In this document: one piece after another, positions 8,109 to 17,128 of the stretch
Layout of the letters: the number at the start of each line of letters is the position of its first letter
How positions within the stretch are numbered: position 1 is the stretch's first letter
NCBI GenBank assembly: GCA_944321435.1
Contig: CALULH010000008.1
Span: 49,339 to 113,338 of the forward strand
Reading direction: 5' to 3'
DNA from: an uncultured Coriobacteriaceae bacterium
GTDB lineage: Bacteria > Actinomycetota > Coriobacteriia > Coriobacteriales > Coriobacteriaceae
DNA: 64,000 nucleotides
Program-made: the position numbers and the translations under genes
Notes under the pieces: model-generated
Databases searched by the model: none
What the model saw: the letters and a program-made list of their open reading frames with translations, nothing else
What the model was told of the DNA's origin: nothing

Positions 8109-9975
8109 AGTCCACTTCTCGCAGGACGCGGCGCTTTCCACCGCGCAGTCGCTCGCCAACTTCGGCATCGCCACCAAGGAGCAGCGCGAGCGCGTGAAGG
8201 AGGCCGCCCGCGGCACGCGCTTCACCACGGCGTTCGGCAAGATCCTCAAGCGGCTCATAAGCTGCGGTGTGGGCGTGCACCACGCCGGCATGCTGCCGCG
8301 CTACCGCCTGCTGGTCGAGAAGCTCGCCCAACAGGGCCTGCTGCCCGTCATCTGCGGCACCGACACCCTGGGCGTGGGCATCAACGTGCCCATCCACACG
8401 GTGGTGCTCACGGCGCTCACCAAGTTCGACGGCCACAAGATGCGCCGGCTGCGCGCGCGTGAGTTCCATCAGATCGCGGGCCGCGCCGGGCGCGCGGGCT
8501 TCGACACCGAGGGCCTCGTCATAGCCGAGGCGCCCGAGCACGAGATCGAGAACGCGAAGCTGGTCGCCAAGGCCGGAAACGACCCCAAGAAGCTCCGCAA
8601 GATCAAGCGCAAGAAGCCGCCCGAGGGCTTTGTCACCTGGAACGAGGCGACCTTCACGCGCCTTATCGAGGCCGCGCCCGAGACCCTCAAGCCCCGCCTG
8701 CGCATCACGCACTCCATGGTGCTCTCCATGGTCGAGCAGGGCGGCGACGCCCGCGCGCACGTGCGCGAGCTTATCGATCGTAGCCTTCAGACGCCCGAGG
8801 AGAAGCTTGCGCTGAACGCGCGCGCCGACGAGATCTTCGCCACGCTCATCGACTCCGGCGTTGTGGTGAGGGCCGATGTTCCGCCCGCGCCCGGCGCCCC
8901 GGCCGACACCGCACCCGAGGCCGACTACGCCCTTACCGTGGACCTGCCGGACGACTTTGCGCTGGACCAGCCGCTCTCCCCCTTCTTGCTGGCAGCCCTT
9001 GAGCTTTTGGACCCCGAAAGCGAGAGCTACACCTTCGACCTGATCTCGATGGTGGAGGCCACGCTGGAGGACCCCAAGCAGGTGCTGCGCGCCCAGGAGC
9101 GCGCCGCGCGCGACCGCGCCATGGCCGAGATGAAGGCCGACGGCGTCGACTATGAGGAGCGCCTGGAGCGCATTGCCGGCGTAACGTACGACAAGCCGCT
9201 TGAGGACCTGCTCGACGCCGCCTTTGCCCGCTACTGCCAGGAGGTGCCGTGGGCGAACGACTACGCGCTCTCCCCCAAGAGCGTGCTGCGCGACATGCTG
9301 GAGAGCGCCTCGGACTTCAAGGGCTACGTGCAGCGCCTGGGCATTGCCCGCTCGGAGGGCATTTTGCTGCGCTACCTGGCCGAGGCGTTCCGCTCGCTCG
9401 ACCGCACGGTGCCGCTTGAGAAGCGCAACGACCAGCTGCAGGACATCATCAGCTGGCTGGGCTTCTTGGTGAAGAGCGTCGACTCCAGCCTGGTGGACGA
9501 GTGGGAGGCCGCCGGCGAGGCGGGCGCCTTGGGCGCCCTGCCGCCCAAGGCCGCCGATGCCGTGGTGGCCGATCGCCGTGGCGTGACCCTCTTGGTGCGC
9601 AACGCCCTCATGCGCCGCGTGACCCTGGCCGCCGCCGGTCGCGTCAAAGACCTCGGCGCGCTCGACGCCGACTGGGGCATGGGCGAGATCCGCTGGAAGC
9701 GCGCACTCGAGGCCTACCACGCCGAGCACGAGGAGATCCTAACCGACGCCGACGCGCGCAGCGCCGCGTTCTTCTCGATCGACGAGACGGACGAGAAGCA
9801 CCCCGTCGAGGACGGCGGCCACGTATGGCACGTGCATCAGATCTTCGCCGACGAAGCCGGCGACCGCGATTTCGGCATCATGGCCGACCTTGACCTTGAC
9901 GCCACGCAGGAGGAGTCCGAGGCCGTGTTCAAGAACTACCGCGTGGGATTCTTCGAGGAGATCAACGGGCGATAA
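8104..9975 (+). pseudogene. 5'-truncated DEAD/DEAH helicase with DUF3516-type C terminus
   Basis: The 623 codons from ATG 8104 begin in the middle of a superfamily 2 helicase. The second RecA domain is present, with GVGVHHAGMLP, motif V CGTDTLGVGINVP and motif VI QIAGRAGRAG, followed by the long C-terminal region typical of actinobacterial HelY/DUF3516 helicases. The entire first RecA domain, with Walker A and the DE-box, is missing (roughly 200-260 residues). Similarity starts at AVHFSQDAALSTA, directly after the 60-bp palindrome. No ribosome binding site precedes the ATG. Without the nucleotide-binding half it cannot be a working helicase. Reading-frame integrity of the rest suggests a recent event. 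An assembly join across the palindrome is the main alternative. Confidence 0.85.
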
Positions 9976-10000
9976 GCGCGCAGGGGGCGCTTATCGCCCG
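9966..10000. terminator. Bidirectional terminator between helicase remnant and aldo/keto reductase
   Basis: Perfect 14-bp inverted repeat CGGGCGATAAGCGC / GCGCTTATCGCCCG with a 7-base loop, overlapping the helicase stop codon. It sits between two convergent genes. Confidence 0.65.
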
Positions 10001-10005
10001 ACGAG

Positions 10006-11010
10006 CTACTTGCGGTCGAGGAAGCTGCGGCCCTCCGCCTCGTCGAAGCCGCGATGGCCGTGGACCTCGAGGCCGTCGAGCGCCTGCTCGAGCCGGGTGA
10101 ACTCCTCGTCGGTGAGCTCCACCTCGCTGGCGCCCAGGTTCTCCAAGATGCGCCCCTTGTTCTTGGAACCGGGGATGGGCACCACGTTGGGGTACTTGTG
10201 CAGCATCCACGCGAGCGAGATCTGCGCGCTCGTGGCGCCCTTGCGCGCGGCCACCTCGGCCAACAGGTCCACGATGGGCTGGTTGGCGGCCAGGTTCTCC
10301 GGGCGCAGCTGCGGCACCAGGCTGCGCACGTCGTCGACCTTCTCGAACTGCGTTGCCGCCGTCACCTTGCCGGAGAGCAGGCCGCTCGCGATGGGCGAGA
10401 ACGGCACGACGCCGATGCCCTGCTCAAGGCAGTAGGGAATGACCTCGTCCTCGATGCCGCGCTCCACCATGGAGTAGATGTTCTGCACGGCCGAAAGCGG
10501 CGTCACCTTGTGCATGGCCGCAATGGTGTCGACGGTGACCTGAGACAGGCCCCACCCGCCGATAAGCCCCTCGTCGATGAGCGCGCCCATGGCGGCGGCA
10601 ACCTCCTCGGTGGGAACGGCGGGGTTCACGCGATGCAGGTAGTACAGCTCCACATGGTCGGTACCCAAGCGCTCAAGGGACGCCTCCAGGTGACGGCGCA
10701 CGGCGGAGGCCACGCCCTCCGCGGCAGCCTCGTCGGCGCTGATGTGCAGCTTGGTGGCGATAACCGCCTCGTCGCGACGGCCCGCCAGCGCGCGGCCCAG
10801 GATGCGCTCGTTGTGCCCGCGGTTCTCGGGCTTGAGCTCCGGCCCGTAGGCCTCCGCCGTGTCAAAGAACGTGCAGCCGAAGTCAAGGCCCGCGCGGATG
10901 GCCTCCACGCTGTAATCCTCATCCGGAATCCGTCCGTAGCCATGGGAGAACCCCATGCACCCCATGCCGATCTCGGACACCTCTATGCTGCCGAGCATGC
11001 GCTTCTTCAT
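10006..11010 (-). CDS. Aldo/keto reductase
   Basis: 334 residues with the (beta/alpha)8 aldo-keto reductase pattern. The catalytic Asp-Tyr pair is in FFDTAEAYGP, the lysine in VIATKLHIS, the histidine in ELYYLHRVNP, and the NADP-binding end in PIPGSKNKGRILENLGA. The motifs fit the AKR13-like group of general stress or detoxification reductases; the physiological substrate is unknown. ATG 11010 is preceded by AAGGAGG at 6 bases; an upstream in-frame start at 11037 has none. It converges on the helicase remnant. Confidence 0.92.
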   Translation of the reverse strand: MKKRMLGSIEVSEIGMGCMGFSHGYGRIPDEDYSVEAIRAGLDFGCTFFDTAEAYGPELKPENRGHNERILGRALAGRRDEAVIATKLHISADEAAAEGVASAVRRHLEASLERLGTDHVELYYLHRVNPAVPTEEVAAAMGALIDEGLIGGWGLSQVTVDTIAAMHKVTPLSAVQNIYSMVERGIEDEVIPYCLEQGIGVVPFSPIASGLLSGKVTAATQFEKVDDVRSLVPQLRPENLAANQPIVDLLAEVAARKGATSAQISLAWMLHKYPNVVPIPGSKNKGRILENLGASEVELTDEEFTRLEQALDGLEVHGHRGFDEAEGRSFLDRK

Positions 11011-11145
11011 CCGTTCCTCCTTGCCTCGGAAAAGCACCGTCCACCAACAAGTATGGAGGGCGGGCGAGAAGGTCCGCGCAACGATCTGCGCAAGCCGCTA
11101 TGCACGAGGCGCATAGCGAAGGTGAGACGAGGAGACCCCTTCTCC

Positions 11146-11264
11146 GCGCCGGGTGCGGGCGCATCATCGCCTGCTCGGGCAGTCCTCTTCGCGACGAAGG
11201 CGCCGGCAACGGCGCCTTCTGCTCATGCGGAACTCGCATCCGACGATGCGCCCGCACCCGGCGC
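11146..11264 (-). repeat. Hairpin repeat family element E1 (reverse orientation)
   Basis: A long imperfect hairpin with perfect 20-base outer arms (11146-11165 and 11245-11264) and an apical stem GGCGCC / GGCGCC. On the minus strand the conserved core reads GAGTTCCGCATGAGCAGAAG ... CTTCGTCGCGAAGAG, then CTGCCCGAGCAG. It pairs head-to-head with E2, 56 bases away. This stretch between 11011 and 11474 contains no gene. Confidence 0.8.
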
Positions 11265-11320
11265 TGCGCGAGCGTGTACGCGATTGTCCCGCGGCCGTGC
11301 TTCAGCCAGGTCAACCGAAG

Positions 11321-11431
11321 GCGGGGCGGGGCATATCGTCCTGGCGCAGTTCTGCAGACGCAGAAGGCCACTTAATGTGGCCTTCGTCGCGTCGAAGCTG
11401 TTTGAGCACAGGATGATATGCCCCGCCCCGC
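11321..11431 (+). repeat. Hairpin repeat family element E2
   Basis: Outer arms of 17 perfect bases (11321-11337 and 11415-11431), conserved inner strand CGCAGTTCTGCAG...GCAGAAGG, apical stem GGCCAC / GTGGCC, and conserved return strand CTTCGTCGCG..GAAGCTGTTTGAGCA. Near-identical to E4 except that both strands of the apical stem differ together. Confidence 0.85.
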
Positions 11432-11474
11432 CGGCGTTCAGGGGGGGGTGCTTCTCGCCCGCCTGGGCTGTTGC

Positions 11475-13118
11475 TTACTGACGGTAGTGGGCGAAGAAGT
11501 CGGCCAGGTCCTCCATGGCCTCGCGCAGGACCTCCATGCGCGGCAGATACACGATGCGGAAGTGATCGGGCTTGCCCCAGTTGAAGCCGCCGCCGCGCGT
11601 GATGAGGATGCGCTTCTCGTGCAGCAGGTCTAGCGCGAACTGCTCGTCGTCGGTGATGTTGAACTTCTCGACGTCCATCTTGGGGAAGATGTAGAACGCC
11701 GCCTTGGGCTTGACCGCCGTGATGCCCGGAATGGCGTTCAGCGCCTCGTAGACGAACTCGCGCTGCTCGTAGATGCGGCCACCGGGCTCAACGTAGCGCT
11801 CCACACTCTGGTAGCCGCCGAGCGCCGTCTGCACGATGGACTGCGCCGGCACGTTGGAGCACAGGCGCATGTTGGACAGCATGTTGATGCCGTAGATGAA
11901 GTCGGCCATGCAGCGCTTGTTGCCGGAGAGGATCATCCAGCCGATGCGGTAACCGGCGATCATATGGCTCTTTGAGAGGCCCGAGAACGTGACGCACGGC
12001 AGATCGGGGGCGAGGCTCGCAATGGACACGTGCTCGACGCCGTCCATGCACAGGCGATCGTAGATCTCGTCCGAGAAGATCATGAGCTGGTGCTTGCGCG
12101 CGATCTCCACGATCTCCTGGAGCACCTCGCGCGGGTAGACGGCGCCGGTGGGGTTGTTGGGGTTGATGATGACGACGGCCTTGGTGCGCGGGGTGATCTT
12201 GGCCTCCATGTCCGCAAGGTCGGGGTTCCACTCGGCCTGCTCGTCGCAGACGTAGTGCACCGCGGTGCCGCCGGCCAGCGTGGCGCAGGCGGTCCACAGC
12301 GGGTAGTCGGGGCTGGGGATCAGGATCTCGTCGCCGGTGTCCAAAAGCGCGTTCATGCACAGCTGGATGAGCTCGGAGACGCCGTTGCCGGTGTAGATGC
12401 CGTCCATGCTGACGTTGGGCAGGTGCTTGAGCTGCGCGTACTGCATGATGGCCTTGCGTGCCGAGAAGAGCCCGCGCGAGTCGGAGTAGCCCTCGCAGTC
12501 GGGCAGCTGCTGGCGCATGTCGGTGATGACCTCGTCGGGGGTGCGGAAGCCGAAGGGCGCCGGGTTGCCGATGTTGAGCTTCAAGATCCGCAGACCCTCG
12601 TCCTCCATGCGAGCGGCCTCGTCGGCCACCGGGCCGCGGACGTCGTAGAGCACGTTGTCGAGCTTGGTTGACTTGGTGAACTGGCGCATGGGTGCGCTCC
12701 TTTGCGTGTCGGTGGTTGGGCGAGAAGCGCCCGCGGCATGTGCGGCGCGGGCGGACGTGGAGGCGGCCGCAGGCCGCGCGGAAGCTCGCCCTGGCGGCGC
12801 GGCGGGAGCCGGCGGGGTTGATGCGGCCGCAGATGCAGCGCGCGCGACTGGATCTGACTGAGGCTGAACCGTAGCCGAAGCGGCCGACTGAGGCGCGTCC
12901 GCATTGCCCGCGAGCCATGCAACGTCAACGTCAAGCAGGCTGGCAAGCAGCCGCATCACGTCGCGCCGGGGAACGGTCTTGCCGCTCACGTACTGGCTCA
13001 CCTGGCTTTTTCCCAGCTTCTTGCCCTGTGCGGCGGCACGGCGGATAAGGTCGGCCTGCTTCACGTGCGCCGTGTCCATCGCGCTTCTCAGCCGCTCTGC
13101 AAACGCCGTCTCCCCCAT
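11475..13118 (-). CDS. XRE-type HTH domain fused to AlaA-like aminotransferase
   Basis: 547 residues in three parts. Residues ~5-75 are a Cro/CI-type helix-turn-helix (FAERLRSAMDTAHVKQADL, SQVSQYVSGKTVPRRDV). Residues ~80-143 are an Ala/Pro/Ser-rich linker with one GGGCGAGAAG signal. Residues 144-547 are a fold-type-I aminotransferase closest to alanine transaminase AlaA, with NIGNPAPFGFRTPDEV, INPNNPTGAVYP and the PLP lysine in FSGLSKSHMIAGYRIGW. ATG 13118 is preceded by GGGAGG. An internal ATG (12689) with AAAGGAG could also give a free 404-residue aminotransferase. GTTCAATTT boxes crowd the upstream region, so the HTH probably autoregulates. The layout is analogous to MocR/PdxR regulators (GntR-type HTH + aminotransferase), but with a different HTH and an apparently intact enzyme. 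Confidence 0.88.
   Translation of the reverse strand: MGETAFAERLRSAMDTAHVKQADLIRRAAAQGKKLGKSQVSQYVSGKTVPRRDVMRLLASLLDVDVAWLAGNADAPQSAASATVQPQSDPVARAASAAASTPPAPAAPPGRASARPAAASTSARAAHAAGASRPTTDTQRSAPMRQFTKSTKLDNVLYDVRGPVADEAARMEDEGLRILKLNIGNPAPFGFRTPDEVITDMRQQLPDCEGYSDSRGLFSARKAIMQYAQLKHLPNVSMDGIYTGNGVSELIQLCMNALLDTGDEILIPSPDYPLWTACATLAGGTAVHYVCDEQAEWNPDLADMEAKITPRTKAVVIINPNNPTGAVYPREVLQEIVEIARKHQLMIFSDEIYDRLCMDGVEHVSIASLAPDLPCVTFSGLSKSHMIAGYRIGWMILSGNKRCMADFIYGINMLSNMRLCSNVPAQSIVQTALGGYQSVERYVEPGGRIYEQREFVYEALNAIPGITAVKPKAAFYIFPKMDVEKFNITDDEQFALDLLHEKRILITRGGGFNWGKPDHFRIVYLPRMEVLREAMEDLADFFAHYRQ
12689..12704 (-). promoter_or_regulatory. Internal ribosome binding site and ATG for a free aminotransferase
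   Basis: AAAGGAG lies 7 bases upstream of the in-frame ATG 12687-12689, at the exact point where aminotransferase homology begins (MRQFTKSTKLD). This is a better ribosome binding site than many gene starts in the window, suggesting that two proteins are made from one gene. Confidence 0.55.
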
Positions 13119-13139
13119 GTCGCACCTCCCGCACTGAAA

Positions 13140-13247
13140 GTTCAATTTCAGAAGCCTTGCAAATTGAACTTCACCGAGTTTCTCTCGGCAGTATGTTCAA
13201 TTTAGGCGCCAGTATAACACGGCAGAGTTCAAAGGATGGTTCAATTT
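13140..13247 (-). promoter_or_regulatory. Repeated GTTCAATTT operator boxes and promoter of the HTH-aminotransferase gene
   Basis: GTTCAATTT occurs at 13140-13148, 13195-13203 and 13239-13247, with its inverse AAATTGAAC at 13161-13169 and a degenerate copy at 13227-13235. The first and the inverse copy form a palindrome with a 12-base spacer. A minus-strand -10 box TATACT (13211-13216) lies between the boxes. This cluster is AT-rich in an otherwise GC-rich region and fits autoregulation by the encoded HTH domain. Confidence 0.7.
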
Positions 13248-13318
13248 TATAAAACCAGTGGGATCTTGCGCATAGATGTGCCTGGCTTGCTGCCTGCACC
13301 AAGCCGGGCGCCCGATCC

Positions 13319-14101
13319 TTACAGGCAGGTCCAAGGCTCTTGGCGGACGGCGCACTTCTGCGCAAAGGCCTCACGGGCGGCTGTCAGCGCTTCGCCGCCG
13401 CCAATCGTGCGCGCACCGGCTGGGCACACTGCCACGCAACGAAAACACGAGATGCAGCGGTCGACATCCGTTGCGGTTGTGTCGTCAAAGGTGATGGCGC
13501 CCGTGGGGCAAAAGCGTACGCACAGGCCGCAGGTCGTGCACGCGTCGGCGTCCGCCTCGGGCTTGAAGACCATGCCGCCAAAGGTGCGGTAGGGCCGGTT
13601 GCCGGGGATCGACGCCACGCGCGCGGCCTCGGCGCTGTCCGCACGAGCGAGCTTCTCGACCACCTGCGCGGCAAACGCCCGCACCGCCGCAAGGTCGTCG
13701 GCATCCGGACGGCCTTCGGCCACGTTGGTCATAAGCGAGTGGTGCGCCACGAACGAACCGAGCGCCACGGGGACAAAGCCGCCCTCCCCCAGCACGTCGG
13801 CCATCTCCAAGAACGTGTCGTCCACCGCGCGGTTTCCGTAGCTCACGATAAGTACGGCGGGCACGCCCTCGCCCACGCAGCGCCTGAGCTTCTCTGCCGC
13901 CGGCGCCGGAACGCGGCCACCGTACGACGGCACCGCGAACACCGAAAGGTCTCCTGGGGCAAAGGCGGGCACCGCGCGTTTCTGCGGCGTGATGTCGGTG
14001 ACCTCATAGGGAATCCCCGTGGCTCGGCAAAACTCCTCCGCGATCTGCATGGTCGTGCCGGCACCCGTGAACACGCACGCGCGAACGCTCTCGATCTTCA
14101 T
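13319..14101 (-). CDS. Flavodoxin-like plus 2[4Fe-4S] ferredoxin fusion (EFR1 family)
   Basis: 260 residues. An N-terminal flavodoxin-like domain (phosphate loop FTGAGTTMQIAEEF, then VFAVPSYGGRVPAP) is followed by two ferredoxin motifs, CTTCGLCVRFCPTGAI and CISCFRCVAVCPAGA, each CxxCxxCxxxC(P). It would shuttle electrons between FMN and iron-sulfur clusters in the cytoplasm; partners are not known. ATG 14101 is preceded by GGGGAAGG. A DUF1287 gene lies 31 bases upstream on the same strand, but there is no obvious functional link. Confidence 0.88.
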   Translation of the reverse strand: MKIESVRACVFTGAGTTMQIAEEFCRATGIPYEVTDITPQKRAVPAFAPGDLSVFAVPSYGGRVPAPAAEKLRRCVGEGVPAVLIVSYGNRAVDDTFLEMADVLGEGGFVPVALGSFVAHHSLMTNVAEGRPDADDLAAVRAFAAQVVEKLARADSAEAARVASIPGNRPYRTFGGMVFKPEADADACTTCGLCVRFCPTGAITFDDTTATDVDRCISCFRCVAVCPAGARTIGGGEALTAAREAFAQKCAVRQEPWTCL

Positions 14102-14132
14102 ACCATCCATCCTTCCCCTCAAACGCAACGCT

Positions 14133-14855
14133 CTAGGTATGCCACGCCACCAGCACCTCCGCAGGTACTGCGCTGGCGTCAAAGCGGTAGTGGCCTGTTA
14201 CCTCTTGGCGAAACGGATATGCCAGATAGTCGTTCTCACGCCAGAGCTGACCCATGTTGTGGATCACAAACGCCTTGCCGCGCCGGTCGCGGCGGTCGCT
14301 CACGATCCCGATATGGGAACCGTTGCCAAACACCACCACGTCCCCGCCCTGCCATGCGTCAAGGGCGTCAGCGTCGCAGCTCAGCTCCCGAGCATACCGC
14401 CTGAAAAACACGTCCAGCACGCCCGCTCGGCGAAAGTCTATGTTGGGGTCGGGCTCGTCAACCACCCCGGCATACGCCTGTGGATCTGCCGCGACGTCCC
14501 TGTCGACCATGGCCTTGAGATCGTACCCCGCACGCGCGAAAGCGCGCCACACCGTGTCGGTGCACGCACCGCGCCCCTCGGGCGGGTAGCCGCCCTCGTA
14601 GTACCCGCTGTCGTAAACCGGCCACGCCTCGGCGTCGGCGCGGGCCCCTTGCACGATGTCGCGGTAGTCGTCCACGCCGTCGGCGTCAAAATCAACCGCG
14701 CTTGCCGCCATGGGATAGCGCGCGCCCATCCGACCGCTGGGCATCGTCCACCAAACAAACCCCGCCAGCACGGCGAGCAAGGCGAGAAGAACACCCGCGG
14801 CCACGCGCGCAGCCCATCCGAGACCGCCCCGCAGCAAGCAGCGCATACGCTTCAT
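14133..14855 (-). CDS. DUF1287 family protein with N-terminal membrane anchor
   Basis: 240 residues. An N-terminal hydrophobic segment (~residues 10-35, VAAGVLLALLAVLAGFVWW) acts as signal peptide or anchor. The rest matches DUF1287 as I know it: YDSGYYEGGYPPEGRGACTD with a candidate cysteine nucleophile, LKAMVDRDVAADPQAYAG, and GGDVVVFGNGSHIGIVSD with a histidine. The Cys/His arrangement is that of NlpC/P60-like hydrolases, so a cell-wall peptide role outside the membrane is possible but not shown. ATG 14855 is preceded by GGGAGGA. Confidence 0.8.
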   Translation of the reverse strand: MKRMRCLLRGGLGWAARVAAGVLLALLAVLAGFVWWTMPSGRMGARYPMAASAVDFDADGVDDYRDIVQGARADAEAWPVYDSGYYEGGYPPEGRGACTDTVWRAFARAGYDLKAMVDRDVAADPQAYAGVVDEPDPNIDFRRAGVLDVFFRRYARELSCDADALDAWQGGDVVVFGNGSHIGIVSDRRDRRGKAFVIHNMGQLWRENDYLAYPFRQEVTGHYRFDASAVPAEVLVAWHT

Positions 14856-14995
14856 GGCATCCTCCCTCTCTCGGCGTTTAACTATGCCACATCGCAGAGC
14901 CGCTTGCATCCATGAAACGTACACATGTTCGAATTTCGTGTCCGCACGGAGATGTACGCTCGTCGCAGCGAGCCACTGCAGAGAGAAGGGGCAAG

Positions 14996-15351
14996 ATGGT
15001 CAGACACAGCTTGGCGGGCACCAACGGCATCCCCGCTCCGTCATCCCGCACGTACCTGCACGTGGTGGCCGAGGTTACCGAGGCTGGGAAAGAGCGTCCG
15101 CTCGAGATCATTTGGCCAGACGGACGGCGCTTCCGCGTAACGTCCTCGCGCGAGCTGCGCAGCTTCGGGCGGTGGGAGTTCGGCACGCTCGTCGTGGCCT
15201 ATGAGGTGACGCTCAAGCGGCGGTGCGGCAGCGATGCGCGGCGCACGGTGTGGTGGGAGCGGGGACGGTGGTTCACGCAGGCGCGCCTCCCGGTCCGCAG
15301 GCGCGCCAAACCGCCAAGTGGCGGGCTCCGTCGCCTGGAAGGAGGGACGGC
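14996..15351 (+). pseudogene. Small unrecognised protein without its own stop codon
   Basis: ATG 14996 is preceded by AAGGGG and opens about 95 residues with clear protein character, including LEIIWPDGRRFRVTSSRELR, FGTLVVAYEVTLKRR and TVWWERGRWFTQ. It resembles small actinobacterial all-beta proteins of the WPDGRR...RWF type, which are about 80-100 residues long; I cannot name the family. Past residue ~95 the frame has no stop until it runs antisense through the whole beta-glucosidase gene. The first stop in an adjacent frame ends at 15351, so a frameshift or loss of the 3' end is likely. The end given here is that stop, not a confirmed gene end. Confidence 0.45.
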
Positions 15352-15393
15352 TATGAGGCAGGCAGCGCACCCGAGCGGAGTCCGCGCAAAAGC

Positions 15394-15429
15394 GGTGCGC
15401 CCCGGCCGTGCAGGCAGCCAGGGCGCACC
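15394..15429 (-). terminator. Candidate terminator after the GH1 gene
   Basis: GGTGCGCCC / GGGCGCACC, a 9-bp stem with an 18-base loop, 25 bases past the stop of the phospho-beta-glucosidase. No long T-run follows. Confidence 0.4.
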
Positions 15430-15454
15430 GTATGTCACGCATGCGGTCGAGGCG

Positions 15455-16819
15455 TTACGCCAAATCCTCTCCGTTGCTCTCAAACGCCTTCTTGAACCAG
15501 GCGAAGCTCTTCTTGGGATAGCGCGCCAGGTGCTTCTCGCCCTCGGCGTCGTAGTCAACGTACACGGCACCGTAGCGCTTGACAATGGTGCCGCTGGACG
15601 CCGGAATGTCGATAAGCCCCCAGCCCAGGTAGCCCAGCACCTGGACGCCGTCCTTCTCGACCGTGTCTTTCATGGCCTGGATGTGGTCGCGGTGGTAGCT
15701 GATGCGGTAGTCGTCCTCGACCATGCCGCCGTCCGCAGGAAGGTTCTCGCGCCAGCCGATGCCGTTCTCGATCGGGAACACCGGCAACCCGCAGCGCTCG
15801 TAGATCTCGGAGAGCGAGCGGCGGAAGCCCGCCGGGTCGATCTGCCAGCCCCACTCGTTGGCCTCGCAGTGCTCGTTTTTGACCATGCCGGCCTCGCCCA
15901 GGTGAACGGCAGGCGTGCCCTCGGGGATCTTGGCAGCCGACACGCAGTCCGAACGGTAATAGCTGAACGCGGCGAAGTCGTTTCTCATGCGGGCGATGTC
16001 GGCCATCTCGGCGGCCGTCATCTCAAGCTCGATGCCCTGGCGGCGCAGATAGGCGGTGTAGTAGGCCGGGTACGCTCCGCGCGCGGCGGTGTCGAGCACC
16101 ACCCAGTCGCTGAACCGCTCGGCCTCGGTAGCAGCCAAGACGTCGGCCGGATCGCTCGTAGCCGGGTACACGGGCGTGAAGGCGCACATGACGCCGATCT
16201 TGCAGTCGGGGTAGTTCTCGTGCAGGTAGTTCACCACGCGCGCGTGCGCGACCATCACGTTGTGGGCGATCTGCAGGATCTTGGGCTCGTCGTTGCCCAC
16301 AGGGTCGGCGGCGCCGGCGATGCGGCATGCGCCAGGGATGCCGTAAAGGTTCTGCTCGTTGAAGGTGATCCACCACTTGACCTTGGGCGCAAGCGCGTCG
16401 ATCGCGACCTTGGCAAACTCCACGAACGCGTCCACCACGTGCTTGGAGGCAAAGCCCCCGTAACGCTGGGCAAGCGCGAGCGGCATGTCGAAGTGGTAAA
16501 GGCAGGCCATGGGCTCGATGCCCCGGGCGATAAGGTCGTCCGCCAGGGCCTCGTAATACGCCAGGCCCTCTTGGTTGACCGTGCCCTCGCCCTTCGGCAT
16601 GATGCGCGACCAGGAGGTTTGGAAGCGGTAGCAGTTCACGCCCATCCGGGCCATGAGCTCATTGTCCTCGCGGAAGCGGTGGTAGCCGTCGACGGCCTCC
16701 TCCCAAGCCCCCTCGTAGTGCTCGTAGACGCTCGGACCTTTGCCCCCTTGGTGCTGGGCCCCGTCGTACTGCATGCTGGAAACCGAGTTCCCCCAGAAAA
16801 AGCCCTTGGGTAACGCCAT
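15455..16819 (-). CDS. 6-phospho-beta-glucosidase (glycoside hydrolase family 1)
   Basis: 454 residues, typical for GH1. The N-terminal FFWGNSVSSMQYDGA, the acid/base glutamate in ITFNEQN (~residue 158) and the nucleophile in PIENGIGWREN (~residue 351) are visible. Near the C terminus, the serine and lysine/tyrosine in SSGTIVKRYGAVYVD match the phosphate-binding residues of 6-phospho-glycosidases, so the substrate is probably a PTS-delivered beta-glucoside phosphate. No PTS for such sugars is next to it. ATG 16819 is preceded by AAGGAG. The region upstream (16880-16925) is AT-rich and is probably its promoter. Confidence 0.9.
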   Translation of the reverse strand: MALPKGFFWGNSVSSMQYDGAQHQGGKGPSVYEHYEGAWEEAVDGYHRFREDNELMARMGVNCYRFQTSWSRIMPKGEGTVNQEGLAYYEALADDLIARGIEPMACLYHFDMPLALAQRYGGFASKHVVDAFVEFAKVAIDALAPKVKWWITFNEQNLYGIPGACRIAGAADPVGNDEPKILQIAHNVMVAHARVVNYLHENYPDCKIGVMCAFTPVYPATSDPADVLAATEAERFSDWVVLDTAARGAYPAYYTAYLRRQGIELEMTAAEMADIARMRNDFAAFSYYRSDCVSAAKIPEGTPAVHLGEAGMVKNEHCEANEWGWQIDPAGFRRSLSEIYERCGLPVFPIENGIGWRENLPADGGMVEDDYRISYHRDHIQAMKDTVEKDGVQVLGYLGWGLIDIPASSGTIVKRYGAVYVDYDAEGEKHLARYPKKSFAWFKKAFESNGEDLA

Positions 16820-17128
16820 AGCCGTGCTCCTTCCCTACCGTGGGCGGCCCCTTGATGACGCCCATCGCCGCGCGTCGGCTAAATTAACGCGCTATAATTT
16901 TATTGTGATATCGCTATACTACCCATTGCCGGAGCGTTGCGTGTGCGAAGCGCCGCAATTTAGGGGCAGCGCGCAAAAAGCCGGCGCAATGGCAGGCATG
17001 CCCCGCTACCGTCCGCGCTCATACCAAGGCGCCCGCGGTCAAACCTCTGCATTCGCAGGGGCAACGTGCGCACGGAACCGCATGACGTGCTACGCTTGAC
17101 GCAAAAGACGAGAGACCGGAGCAGCCCT

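Noticed and set aside
14912..16813. 634-codon open frame on the plus strand
   Set aside because: It is antisense to the GH1 gene over most of its length and open only because of high GC codon bias. Only its first ~95 codons look like protein.
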